A stretch of 64,000 nucleotides of DNA from Nostoc sp. FACHB-280 (GTDB lineage Bacteria > Cyanobacteriota > Cyanobacteriia > Cyanobacteriales > Nostocaceae). Shown one piece after another: positions 25,496-33,203 of this stretch. The number at the start of each line of letters is the position of its first letter. The stretch's first letter is position 1. Both the position numbers and the translations under genes were made by a program. The stretch is from the NCBI RefSeq assembly GCF_014697615.1, contig NZ_JACJSD010000030.1, forward strand, positions 20,521-84,520, read 5' to 3'. Below the pieces are notes generated by a model that was not told where the DNA came from, searched no databases, and saw nothing but the letters and a program-made list of their open reading frames with translations.

Positions 25496-25587
25496 TGGAC
25501 TATTTAGATTCATAAAATCAACTAAATAGATACTAAATGGTATCTAATAATCGATAAAATCAGGAAGTATTGTTATATAAATTCCAC

Positions 25588-25914
25588 ATGATTAGAAAAC
25601 GCGATCGCCGATTTCCGGTAAACCTTCCTATTGTTAAAGAAATCCGTTTATCTCTGTGGGGACATACCAGAGGTGTTTCTAAGACTCGTATGGCTGAAGC
25701 TATTTTGATTGACCGGGTATCTAGTGCAGATAATTGGGATGAAGTTTGCAAGGACTTGCGGCAAGAAGCTGCCATATTAAAAATTCCTGTCGAAGAATTA
25801 ATCAAGCAAATACTTAAGGCTGATAAGTACGACGAATCTATAGATGTGGATGATGTTGACTGGAGGTGCCTCATAGAGGATGGTGAAATTGAGTTCCCAG
25901 AAGCAGATGAATAA
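25588..25914 (+). CDS. Small basic/acidic protein, first gene of a four-gene cassette
   Basis: 108 aa from MIRKRDRRFPVNLP; a TTG 18 nt upstream is less likely. The basic N-terminus and GVSKTRMAEAILIDRVSSADN fit a ribbon-helix-helix-like or other short DNA-binding fold. The tail is very acidic (YDESIDVDDVDWRCLIEDGEIEFPEADE). It is followed 14 bp later by a GNAT gene. An antitoxin-like role is possible but speculative. Confidence 0.6.
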   Translation: MIRKRDRRFPVNLPIVKEIRLSLWGHTRGVSKTRMAEAILIDRVSSADNWDEVCKDLRQEAAILKIPVEELIKQILKADKYDESIDVDDVDWRCLIEDGEIEFPEADE

Positions 25915-25928
25915 TTAAAGTCATTGCT

Positions 25929-26510
25929 ATGCAAAGCAACGTCAGACTAATTCGCGGTCAAGATAGCATCACCATAGAAGCAGATTTAGTAGAACTAAGA
26001 CAAAAACACGCTGATGAATATACCTCCCGGTGGAAAGAACAGTTAAGTTTACACGGGCAAGAGGATAAATTCTGGGATTGGGAATTTAAACTTCAGTTTG
26101 TCATTAGCAGACAACCAAATCGGGAAGGCTTTGCAATTGAGTACGAAGATGAAACCCAAGGTTTGATGATCATCGAAATTCAAATGCACGGCTCACGTTT
26201 GGCTCCTGGGAAAAGATTAGTGTATGTTGATGGAATTGCCTCTGCACCTTGGAATCGAGAGGTGATTCAACGTCCTCCAAAGTATAAAGGTGTTGGCACT
26301 GCTCTATTAAGCTTTGCCAGAACTCGTAGTTTAGAACTGGGTTTTGAGGGTAGAGTAGGACTACACTCTTTGCCTGGAGCAGAAAAATTTTATGAGCGTC
26401 AAGGCATGATTGATTTGGGAGCAGATGAAGATTACGATGACCTAGTGTATTTTGAGTACGGGTTGTGGCGTTCTTCGAGCAGGAGGTTGGGGATAGATGA
26501 ATCGACATGA
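25929..26510 (+). CDS. GNAT-fold N-acetyltransferase-like protein
   Basis: 193 aa. The C-terminal half has the acetyl-CoA-binding pattern YKGVGTALLSFARTRSLELGFEGRVGLHS and the closing PGAEKFYERQGMIDLG. The N-terminal ~100 residues are an extension. Substrate unknown. The 3' end overlaps the next gene by 14 bp. Together with the preceding small gene it could be a modification or toxin-antitoxin pair. Confidence 0.75.
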   Translation: MQSNVRLIRGQDSITIEADLVELRQKHADEYTSRWKEQLSLHGQEDKFWDWEFKLQFVISRQPNREGFAIEYEDETQGLMIIEIQMHGSRLAPGKRLVYVDGIASAPWNREVIQRPPKYKGVGTALLSFARTRSLELGFEGRVGLHSLPGAEKFYERQGMIDLGADEDYDDLVYFEYGLWRSSSRRLGIDEST

Positions 26511-27024
26511 ATTTAATGAGAATCATGATTACTCTGGTCAAAACAACCCAATGGATTTATTACTTGATGAAGCTTGGTTACGGCAAGCTGTAGAAGCTGA
26601 GGAGCTTGTTGGTGGTAACATTGGTGCTGGATTAAACTGGGGAAGTGCATTTGGCGACCTCATACTCAACTTTGAACTCCTGGGGCGTTTAACAACATTG
26701 CGTATCTCCCTAAATAAAGAAGTGCGGTTACTACTTAATAACTGGAATTTAGGTACAGCTACAAAAATTGCTCTTGTAGCTGCACGAGAGAGAATATTAG
26801 AAAAATTAAGGTTGCCCACACCACAGGTAAAGCAATTAGTACTCACAACTTTGGGAAAAGATGAACTTTATGGTGAAGAGTTCATTTCTAACCGAGAAGT
26901 ACTACGCGAGTTGCTAGAAGTTTTATTAACACCACAGGATTGGGAAATGATTGCCGCAGTTGCCGCAGACTCTCTCAAACAGCAAATTATTCATCAAGCT
27001 ACTGGCGAAAAAATCTCAGCATAA
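26497..27024 (+). CDS. Hypothetical helical protein
   Basis: 175 aa. Mostly alpha-helical (WLRQAVEAEELVGGNIGAGLNWG... LVAARERILEKLRLPTPQVKQLVLTTL). No motif recognised. Starts inside the GNAT gene and ends 3 bp before the next, so it is co-expressed with both. Confidence 0.65.
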   Translation: MNRHEFNENHDYSGQNNPMDLLLDEAWLRQAVEAEELVGGNIGAGLNWGSAFGDLILNFELLGRLTTLRISLNKEVRLLLNNWNLGTATKIALVAARERILEKLRLPTPQVKQLVLTTLGKDELYGEEFISNREVLRELLEVLLTPQDWEMIAAVAADSLKQQIIHQATGEKISA

Positions 27025-27027
27025 AAT

Positions 27028-27402
27028 ATGATTGAACCGACACCAGAGCAACAACTTTTTATGCAAGATGATGTTTCCACCCGCTTACATCATTTGGCAA
27101 GTCACTTGTCACAAATTCAGTCTTTTTGGACTCAAAACTCATCGAAGGATTTAATGCTGCCTCTGGTAAAAGAAAGTCGGTATTTTATTGAGTGGACTGT
27201 GCCAGACATGGTGAAAGCGGATGACATTGACCGGGCTTGTGAATTGGTTGATTTAGTGCGTTTAATGACTCATTGGCTATTTCATTGGGACGAAATATGG
27301 TCTGATGCCCAACAAAAACAAGCTGCGGCTGTTGCAAGTGGGGATTGGTTGCGTCGGGTTTTGGAGATAGCCGATACAGAACCAGAACCACTAAGTGCTT
27401 AA
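27028..27402 (+). CDS. Hypothetical protein, last of the GNAT cassette
   Basis: 124 aa, helical, rich in Trp and acidic residues (LHHLASHLSQIQSFWTQNSSKDLMLPLVKESRYFIEWTVPDM). Resembles small cyanobacterial proteins of unknown function. It begins 3 bp after the previous stop. Confidence 0.65.
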   Translation: MIEPTPEQQLFMQDDVSTRLHHLASHLSQIQSFWTQNSSKDLMLPLVKESRYFIEWTVPDMVKADDIDRACELVDLVRLMTHWLFHWDEIWSDAQQKQAAAVASGDWLRRVLEIADTEPEPLSA

Positions 27403-27417
27403 TGCTGGGGTGATTAG

Positions 27418-27789
27418 TTAGGGCTTGCTGAACTTGTCGTGATCTGGACAAATATCGCCCTCTACTCCTAGCGGATGAATTGCACATACAAGCTTCACCC
27501 CTCCATATTCCAGACCATGAAAATTGCGACACCCTCTGCAAGGTTTTGGTATTGCTTGAAGCCTTTGCTCTCTAGTTCTGTCGATCTCTTCATCGAGTTG
27601 ATATTTGAAAAAACGGTTGAGGGCTGCGGCTTGCAATGCTGTTCCACCTAGCATGAAAGATATAGCTGCAAACCAAGTCTTTGCACCTTCTCCCTTGATT
27701 ACTCCTTTAATACCGATAATGCTACCAATGACTAATACAATTGCTCCACAAGCAGCCACAAAAAGGTTTAGATATTTAAGCTTTAACAT
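27418..27789 (-). CDS. Membrane protein with a Cys-rich cytoplasmic tail
   Basis: 123 aa from the ATG at 27789, which has GGAGAG 8 nt upstream; a start at 27831 is less likely. Two transmembrane helices lie near the N-terminus (LFVAACGAIVLVIGSIIGI and WFAAISFMLGGTAL). The tail then contains CRGCRNFHGLEYGGVKLVCAIHP and GDICPDH, a metal-binding-like motif seen in small cyanobacterial proteins. The ligand is unknown. Confidence 0.7.
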   Translation of the reverse strand: MLKLKYLNLFVAACGAIVLVIGSIIGIKGVIKGEGAKTWFAAISFMLGGTALQAAALNRFFKYQLDEEIDRTREQRLQAIPKPCRGCRNFHGLEYGGVKLVCAIHPLGVEGDICPDHDKFSKP

Positions 27790-27916
27790 TTTGGCTCTCC
27801 TATTGGGTTCCATCAAAATCCAGGCATCCATTCAACAAAGCACTTCCTAAAACTCCTGAAATACATACCAACATCCCACCTAAACATTGTGTTTACTCTT
27901 AATATTGATATTGCTC

Positions 27917-28132
27917 TTATTTGTTGAGATAACCTAAAATGGATGATTCATCCGAATCTTGAATAAGCCCAATTAATCCGTGTGGACAATCACACTCTAG
28001 AACTTCTTCAAGAGCCAACGCATTTAGATTATTTTCTTGACAAACTTTGGTAAAAATTTCCGAGTATGTTAGCTCTAAATTGGTTTCTAGTTCTTCTACT
28101 CTTAATTGAATGATGCGTGATAATTCTGCCAT
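27917..28132 (-). CDS. Small hypothetical protein
   Basis: 71 aa from MAELSRIIQLRVEELE; AGGA lies 8 nt before this ATG. Helical N-terminus, then VLECDCPHGLIGLIQ. An upstream in-frame start (28210) would add 26 residues with no clear support. Unrecognised. Confidence 0.5.
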   Translation of the reverse strand: MAELSRIIQLRVEELETNLELTYSEIFTKVCQENNLNALALEEVLECDCPHGLIGLIQDSDESSILGYLNK

Positions 28133-28220
28133 ATTTTTTCCTAAATAACTCTCAAAAAAATGAGTGTAGCTTTCGCTGGAAAAAATTAGCAGCCGTTGTG
28201 ATGGCTGCATTATTAAATAT

Positions 28221-29087
28221 CTAACGAGAAGCTACAGGTGTTACCAGTCCTGCAACATAATTCATCCACTGTTGGATGGCTTCTATCTCAGGAGTCCCAG
28301 AGGCGATCGCTCCCAAAACCTGCTGTTGATATGAACTGCTGGCATGATCTGAATTAACCTTGTCAGCAGCCCAAGCCAAGCAAATATCTCTCACCAGCCT
28401 ATCAACAACAGCAACAGGAAGTTGGCTAGGAGCCGAAGCATCTTGAAACTGCAACCACTCTTTAATTAAGTCCACTGGATAATTAGTCAATATGCGGACT
28501 TGTTTTACGCGCAAGTCTTGGGGATGAACTGTATTAGATTTCGCAGGCGTTGGAGAAGGTGGTTGTACAACGGGGCGATCGCGTTCATCCTCGTCTAAAT
28601 CATATTTAGGACGGGTGAATAATCTTGATTGAATCTGCTGTAATAGTCCTGCCCAGTCAGCGTTTGCATCCCAATCTCTACGGATTTTAGTTTTGCTGAT
28701 AGCATCATGTAATCCACAGAAAACGACATTCTCCCCTCCAGGAGTAGCAACAATTGTTAGGGGTCTAGAGAAATCTTCTACAACTGATGCAGCAAGTAAA
28801 AAAGACTTAGTAAAGTTAGTCTCAATTCCACTTCTGACGATATATAAATCATCTGCAAAGACAACAATATCTAATTTAATATTGTCTTTGCCTTTGAAAT
28901 CTTTACCAGTCACTCTTAACTCACTCAAATAGCCTGTTAATGCTCTGTCGGCTACCGGAGTCTTTTTATCAAGACTAACATCATAGTTATACCAGCCATA
29001 AGCCTGACCATCAATTTCTAATTTGTTGACATATAAATAAATGGGATATGGAGGATTACCCAAGCCTAATTTAATTTCAGTGTTCAT
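28221..29087 (-). CDS. Plasmid-type protein of unknown function
   Basis: 288 aa. The N-terminal ~125 residues look like a beta-rich domain (PIYLYVNKLEIDGQAYGWYNYDVSL, KLDIVVFADDLYIVRSGIETNFTKSFLLAASVV). A Pro-rich acidic linker (~150-180) precedes a helical C-terminal domain. The start codon overlaps the stop of the upstream gene (TAATG). The pair is probably translated together. A role with nucleic acid is conceivable from the basic first domain but not shown. Confidence 0.7.
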   Translation of the reverse strand: MNTEIKLGLGNPPYPIYLYVNKLEIDGQAYGWYNYDVSLDKKTPVADRALTGYLSELRVTGKDFKGKDNIKLDIVVFADDLYIVRSGIETNFTKSFLLAASVVEDFSRPLTIVATPGGENVVFCGLHDAISKTKIRRDWDANADWAGLLQQIQSRLFTRPKYDLDEDERDRPVVQPPSPTPAKSNTVHPQDLRVKQVRILTNYPVDLIKEWLQFQDASAPSQLPVAVVDRLVRDICLAWAADKVNSDHASSSYQQQVLGAIASGTPEIEAIQQWMNYVAGLVTPVASR

Positions 29088-29356
29088 TAGAAGTTCTCCA
29101 GTTCATTAGTAGTATTGTTTTGTGCAGATTGTTTGTACATTCTGGCTTTATTCATTTGGTGGGATGAGGCTTTAATTAATGGCATTGCTGCTTTTTTAAC
29201 AGATTCCTTGGCTTGTTCAAAAAGAAACTGTGTTGCTCCATCTGCGTCTTCTTCTGGGTCTATTTGACCCCAAAGAGAGCAGCCTAGTTCTACTGATTCA
29301 AAATCACCCAGATTAAATTTTCGGTGATAAGTGACAGAGATTGTTTTGATTTCCAT
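29087..29356 (-). CDS. Plasmid-type small protein, partner of the 28221 gene
   Basis: 89 aa: MEIKTISVTYHRKFNLGDFESVELGCSL-type beta N-terminus, then a helix (GATQFLFEQAKESVKKAAMPLI) and a polar tail. This short family, which starts with a YxRKFNLGxxES-like motif, occurs in cyanobacterial mobile DNA. Function not known. Stop overlaps the start of the next gene by 1 bp. Confidence 0.65.
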   Translation of the reverse strand: MEIKTISVTYHRKFNLGDFESVELGCSLWGQIDPEEDADGATQFLFEQAKESVKKAAMPLIKASSHQMNKARMYKQSAQNNTTNELENF

Positions 29357-29498
29357 ACAAATATAGTCAATCTTCCAATGATTTTCAGCGCAGCTATTTT
29401 TTAATAGATGAATTCTTTAAACTATCGATTATAATTAGTTATTATAGCTAATTCAAAGTGAGAAAAGTCTGCCATCAAAATTAACTAAATAATGAATG

Positions 29499-30260
29499 AT
29501 GTTTGACAATACTTGTAAACTGATTGCTGAATTATATTCTCCTGATTTTGCGACTTGGCTGTTAGGCGAACCTATTACTTTAACTGTATTAAGCCCAACA
29601 GGGGTGACTTGGGAACCAATGCGGAATGATGGCGTGATACTGTTGCAATCAAACGAAGTTGTATTGCATATTGAATTCCGAACAAAGCCTGATGAAAATC
29701 TACCTTTCGAGATGGCTTATTACTATGTGCGAATCTACGAACGCTTTCCTGACAAACAGATACATCAAGTAGTAATTTATCTAGAAAAAACTACATCTGA
29801 GCAAGTGTATAACACCACATTTTCTACTAAAAAACTTCACCATAAGTTTGAAATAATTCGATTGTGGGAGCAATCCACAGATATATTTCTAAAATCTATA
29901 GGATTGCTACCATTTGCCGTCTTAAGTGCTACGGTTAACAAGGTTAAAACACTACAACAAGTAGCTGCAACTATTGATACACTTCCTCAAAAACAAGCAC
30001 AAAGTCATATTTCGGCGGCTACTGCAATCTTAGCTAGTTTAGTTTTAGAGGAAGAAGTAATTGAGCGTTTGCTAAGAAAAGACGTTATGCGCGAGTCAAT
30101 CATCTATCAATCATTTGAGGCTGAGAGGAGGAACAAAAAAGCCCGTGAAATCGCCCTCAACCTGTTAGCCGAGGGCATGGCTGTTGACGCGATCTCTCGA
30201 CTAACAGGTTCACCCCCAGAAGCAGTACAACAGTTACAGCAGCAGCAAACCAACGAGTAA
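29499..30260 (+). CDS. Rpn-family recombination-promoting nuclease/transposase-like protein
   Basis: 253 aa. The N-terminal ~130 residues fit the PD-(D/E)XK fold of Rpn/YhgA-type proteins (WEPMRNDGVILLQSNEVVLHIEFRTKPDENLPFEMAYY: D, then E-x-R in place of ExK). The C-terminal helices RNKKAREIALNLLAEGMAVDAISRLTG and a Gln-rich end are typical of cyanobacterial members. These proteins can nick DNA and often travel with mobile DNA. Confidence 0.78.
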   Translation: MFDNTCKLIAELYSPDFATWLLGEPITLTVLSPTGVTWEPMRNDGVILLQSNEVVLHIEFRTKPDENLPFEMAYYYVRIYERFPDKQIHQVVIYLEKTTSEQVYNTTFSTKKLHHKFEIIRLWEQSTDIFLKSIGLLPFAVLSATVNKVKTLQQVAATIDTLPQKQAQSHISAATAILASLVLEEEVIERLLRKDVMRESIIYQSFEAERRNKKAREIALNLLAEGMAVDAISRLTGSPPEAVQQLQQQQTNE

Positions 30261-30316
30261 CTTAAGATACCTGCTCTTGAGCTACCCTCGCCTCCACAAA
30301 CATTCCAATACTGACT

Positions 30317-30431
30317 ACCCCACCAAATATCTCACCACCTGCGGATCTATCGCCGCAATTTAATGCTTGATGGACTGCGGAGGATTCTTGAAAAACTGCT
30401 TCAAATCTCGGCTTTTGATTGGGTAATAACT
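30317..30431 (-). pseudogene. Duplicated 3' fragment of the 31117 HTH gene
   Basis: Read on the minus strand it gives YPIKSRDLKQFFKNPPQSIKH, an in-frame stop, then IAAIDPQVVRYLVG. This closely parallels the end of the 31117-31506 product (KSRDLKRFFKNPPQSIRT... IDPQVIRYLVG). With the real gene end at 31117-31230, it forms a degenerate direct repeat flanking the VapBC pair. Confidence 0.8.
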
Positions 30432-30852
30432 AACCAGACCAAGGGTTAAAGATGACAACCCCTGTTCCGGCGAAATCATTTTCGTTCCGAGTTACTAATG
30501 TTAGAGAATATTGCAGGACTATGGCAGCAATTAAAGAATCCATTACAGGTAGAGGTCGCCCCAAAAGTTCTAGTTGTCCGACTAAGTTTCCCCATAACAT
30601 CATCGTTGAGACATCAACGCTTAAAATTCTTTGTTCAAAGCGATGAGGTAAGGTTACATTTAACCAAGTCAAGAGAGAATCTTTACGCTTAGATGTAGGA
30701 AGTTTACTGATACCTTTAGCAATTTCACCAATTGTAATTACACTCAGGTAAAGTGTTTCTGGCTCTTGAGCATCTAACCAGTCTAAAACTTTTTGATTTG
30801 GTTGTTTGACAACCAGTTCCGAAATTAGGCAGGTATCAAGAAGGTAAGTCAT
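30430..30852 (-). CDS. vapC: PIN-domain toxin (VapC-type ribonuclease)
   Basis: 140 aa with the PIN acids in place: LLDTCLISEL (Asp), VITIGEIAKGI (Glu), PVMDSLIAAI (Asp) and TRNENDF (Asp). VapC toxins cleave RNA, commonly initiator tRNA or rRNA, and are held by a cognate antitoxin. The start overlaps the upstream small gene by 4 bp, the usual toxin-antitoxin arrangement. Confidence 0.88.
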   Translation of the reverse strand: MTYLLDTCLISELVVKQPNQKVLDWLDAQEPETLYLSVITIGEIAKGISKLPTSKRKDSLLTWLNVTLPHRFEQRILSVDVSTMMLWGNLVGQLELLGRPLPVMDSLIAAIVLQYSLTLVTRNENDFAGTGVVIFNPWSG

Positions 30853-31070
30853 GGCGTAAAGGCATCATGTGTCAGGCTGCGATCTCTGCTCAGGTCAAGT
30901 TCTTCACCCACTTCAGCCAAGGGGGATTGACGAAAAAATTGGGAGAGTTTGGTTGGTTGTTCTTTTTGAGTATCCTGTATTGTGAGACTTTGGGCTAGGA
31001 GTTGAATAATATACAGTTTCTCATTCTGGTCAAGTTGAAGCAGTTGTTGTTCAAATTCTGGGAGTAACAT
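30849..31070 (-). CDS. vapB: Antitoxin-like partner of VapC
   Basis: 73 aa. Helical N-terminus (FEQQLLQLDQNEKLYIIQLLAQSL) and a C-terminal stretch SPLAEVGEELDLSRDRSLTHDAF of the kind that wraps PIN toxins. It precedes and overlaps vapC. No obvious AbrB or RHH motif, so the DNA-binding class is unclear. Confidence 0.75.
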   Translation of the reverse strand: MLLPEFEQQLLQLDQNEKLYIIQLLAQSLTIQDTQKEQPTKLSQFFRQSPLAEVGEELDLSRDRSLTHDAFTP

Positions 31071-31116
31071 GATACGGTTTAGGCTTAGGATAATTTTATT
31101 TTACTTTCGCACTCGA

Positions 31117-31506
31117 TTACCCCACCAAATACCTAATAACTTGTGGATCTATTTGGGAAATCCGCGTTCTAATTGACTGCGGAGGGTTCTTGAAAAACCG
31201 TTTCAAATCTCGACTTTTGACTTGGTAACAATGGACAGAACGTTTTTTTGCTTTCAGCCAACCCTGCTTCACCCAATTCCTCACGGTATTTGAATGCAAA
31301 CGAAGGTTTTTAGCAATCTCACGACAACTGTAGTTATCTAAAGTAGGTCGTGCAGAGTATCCCAAAGATTGTAATTTTGATTTCACTGCTGATACTGTCC
31401 GATGATAACCTCTTCTTTTGAGCCGAAAAGCTATTTGCTCTGGAGTGTACATTTCTGCCATCTCATGAAGGGTCGCTAGTTCATCCTCAGCCCATCTGAT
31501 GCTCAT
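31117..31506 (-). CDS. Protein with two HTH-like modules
   Basis: 129 aa. The first half (WAEDELATLHEMAEMYTPEQIAFRLKRRGYHRTVSAVKSKLQSLGY) is SANT/Myb-like. The second (SCREIAKNLRLHSNTVRNWVKQGWLKAKKR... YQVKSRDLKRFFKN) is a MerR/excisionase-like winged helix. Likely DNA-binding. Its 3' end is duplicated at 30317-30431. Confidence 0.7.
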   Translation of the reverse strand: MSIRWAEDELATLHEMAEMYTPEQIAFRLKRRGYHRTVSAVKSKLQSLGYSARPTLDNYSCREIAKNLRLHSNTVRNWVKQGWLKAKKRSVHCYQVKSRDLKRFFKNPPQSIRTRISQIDPQVIRYLVG

Positions 31507-31556
31507 GATTTAATCTCCAAATTTTTATGATTGTGTGGCGACTTTTTGATTTCTGT

Positions 31557-31880
31557 TTACGCTGCAATGTTTTCGTCAGTTACTCTGGTCATACTTGCAG
31601 CCGAATCATCAAGTGCTACTGCTGCGTTCAAGGGTTTGGCGTACTGGTTCTCGTCTACTTCGTTTGTCCAGTGCGTGATGTGTTGAAAAACCAAACCCAG
31701 CATTGATTCGCCTTTGTAAACACGGTAGATTTTTGGGCGAAAACCGTTGCAGTAAACCAGCGTGTAACCTGAAATTTCGATTACCTCTGCGTTTGGATGA
31801 TTCGGGGGTAAAAGTATCGGTTCGCAGCATTCACCCCAGTCGGGATCTTGAAGGAATAACATATTTGCTGTAATTTGCAT
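31557..31880 (-). CDS. Hypothetical protein
   Basis: 107 aa, beta-rich (VIEISGYTLVYCNGFRPKIYRVYKGESMLGLVFQHI). No family recognised. A HIP1-containing imperfect hairpin lies at its 5' side (31890-31920). Confidence 0.5.
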   Translation of the reverse strand: MQITANMLFLQDPDWGECCEPILLPPNHPNAEVIEISGYTLVYCNGFRPKIYRVYKGESMLGLVFQHITHWTNEVDENQYAKPLNAAVALDDSAASMTRVTDENIAA

Positions 31881-31939
31881 TTATTGTGGTGAGGTAGCGA
31901 TCGCTCTCTAAGGATGCGACCGCTTTTCTACTGTCGGTA

Positions 31940-32518
31940 CTACGCCGCAACAGGTTGTCTGATTCCCAACAGTGCAATCGCCACATCAATATCGATAGCC
32001 GTGCGACTGCCCCCCAACTGACTGCACCTGCTGTACCATTTGCCTTCGAGGTTACAGCCCAGGAAACCCACACGCTGACGGTTGAAATAGAGGGTGGTGC
32101 TGAAACTGAGCCAGTCAATCTCTCCGTGTGTTAAACCGTATTTTTGACAAGCTGTTTCTAATTCTTCGCTCAGGCGATCGTTGCGTTCTCTTGGTGTTTC
32201 GGGTAGGGTTGCTTTAACTTCTGCAACTCTCTTGGAAAACCAGTTGCGGTCGAATGGCAAGCGTCCTCCGTTACTTAATTGCACCCATACGGTGATTCCA
32301 GCTTCGATCCAAATCGTGCGGATTGATTCGGCTTCCACTTCGATGATCTCGGCAATGATGCGGCGGTCACGAGATGTAAGCGGGTCTGTAGTTTGAGTTG
32401 CTTCTTTGGCTTGTGCTTCGAGGTGGTTGTAAAATTCTGCTTGTGCTGAGGTTTGCTCGTCTATTGTGTTGCTGTTAAAGCTTTTGGGTGCTTGCTGTGT
32501 ATATGGGAAATAGTTCAT
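31940..32518 (-). CDS. Hypothetical accessory protein
   Basis: 192 aa from MNYFPYTQQ, preceded by AAGGTGA 9 nt upstream (a GTG at 32530 is in frame but closer to the RBS). Gln/Ala-rich N-terminus; centre SRDRRIIAEIIEVEAESIRTIWIEAGITVWVQLSNGGRLP; C-terminus mixed. Not recognised. The leader holds a HIP1-type hairpin (32543-32587), and a candidate operator lies just before it. Confidence 0.6.
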   Translation of the reverse strand: MNYFPYTQQAPKSFNSNTIDEQTSAQAEFYNHLEAQAKEATQTTDPLTSRDRRIIAEIIEVEAESIRTIWIEAGITVWVQLSNGGRLPFDRNWFSKRVAEVKATLPETPRERNDRLSEELETACQKYGLTHGEIDWLSFSTTLYFNRQRVGFLGCNLEGKWYSRCSQLGGSRTAIDIDVAIALLGIRQPVAA

Positions 32519-32601
32519 AATAGAGTTCACCTTATTAGGGATAAAAGGCGATCGCTTAGTTTTCTCAGGACGTGCGGTCGTCTTTTGTTTTCTTAACTCT
32601 A

Positions 32602-32622
32602 TTGTCTACTGATACCAGACAA
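32602..32622. promoter_or_regulatory. Candidate XRE operator (palindrome)
   Basis: TTGTC-TACTGATACCA-GACAA: TTGTCT and AGACAA are exact inverted half-sites 9 nt apart. It sits between the XRE gene and the promoter side of the 31940-32518 gene. A related half-site pair occurs at the XRE gene's own start. Confidence 0.5.
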
Positions 32623-32625
32623 ATG

Positions 32626-32913
32626 TCAAGGGGTAATAGACACAATTGTTACTGCTGTACTAAAAAATTCTTCAATACTGCTGTTTAAAGCTTTGAGAAG
32701 AACGGAGATTTTAGGAAAAGAAACCGTAGAAGCTGAATTATCATACCTTTCGGGGTCTTCGAGCATGTGAATGTACTGGTGAGAAATACGCTCTCCAAGC
32801 TCTGCGGTTTTTTCAGAAATTGAGCGGACAGAATGACTGCCACGTAATGCTTTCAGGCGTTCACCTAGCTCTTTATCCCAGTAAATAGAAGCAACGTATT
32901 TTGTATCCAACAT
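32626..32913 (-). CDS. XRE-family HTH regulator
   Basis: 95 aa from MLDTKYVASIYWDKELGERLKALRG. HTH centred on VRSISEKTAELGERISHQYIHMLED, then ISVLLKALNSSIEEFF. It is related in sequence to the regulator at 54823-55149. Both are minus-strand and divergent from a plus-strand DNA-binding or replication-type gene. An earlier GTG/ATG-like start (32943) is less likely. Confidence 0.78.
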   Translation of the reverse strand: MLDTKYVASIYWDKELGERLKALRGSHSVRSISEKTAELGERISHQYIHMLEDPERYDNSASTVSFPKISVLLKALNSSIEEFFSTAVTIVSITP

Positions 32914-32932
32914 AATGATTATTTGTCTACCA

Positions 32933-32980
32933 GCACTTGCCATAATCTAACAGATTTTATATTCTATAGGTACTAGACAA
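32933..32980. promoter_or_regulatory. Candidate operator half-sites at the XRE gene start
   Basis: TTGTCTAC at 32933-32940, and TACTAGACAA at 32971-32980 preceded by an imperfect partner TTCTATAGG. They repeat the TTGTCTA half-site of the palindrome at 32602-32622. Autoregulation by the XRE protein is the simplest reading. Confidence 0.45.
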
Positions 32981-33203
32981 CAAAAGCGACCGCCTCCACT
33001 AATCTTTATCGAAGCGATCGCCCTTATTGTTTACATTGCCAGGCGCGTCAAAGATTTTTAAATCATGATGCGTAATTTTATGATGCCATACAACTGCTAG
33101 TAACAGTAGACAAACAATCTTGGTAAATAAGAGTGCTGGCAAGCGTTTTGACGATTTTGTTAACAAAATTCCTCGATGCTTAATTCTTTAGTGGGCAAGG
33201 TTT

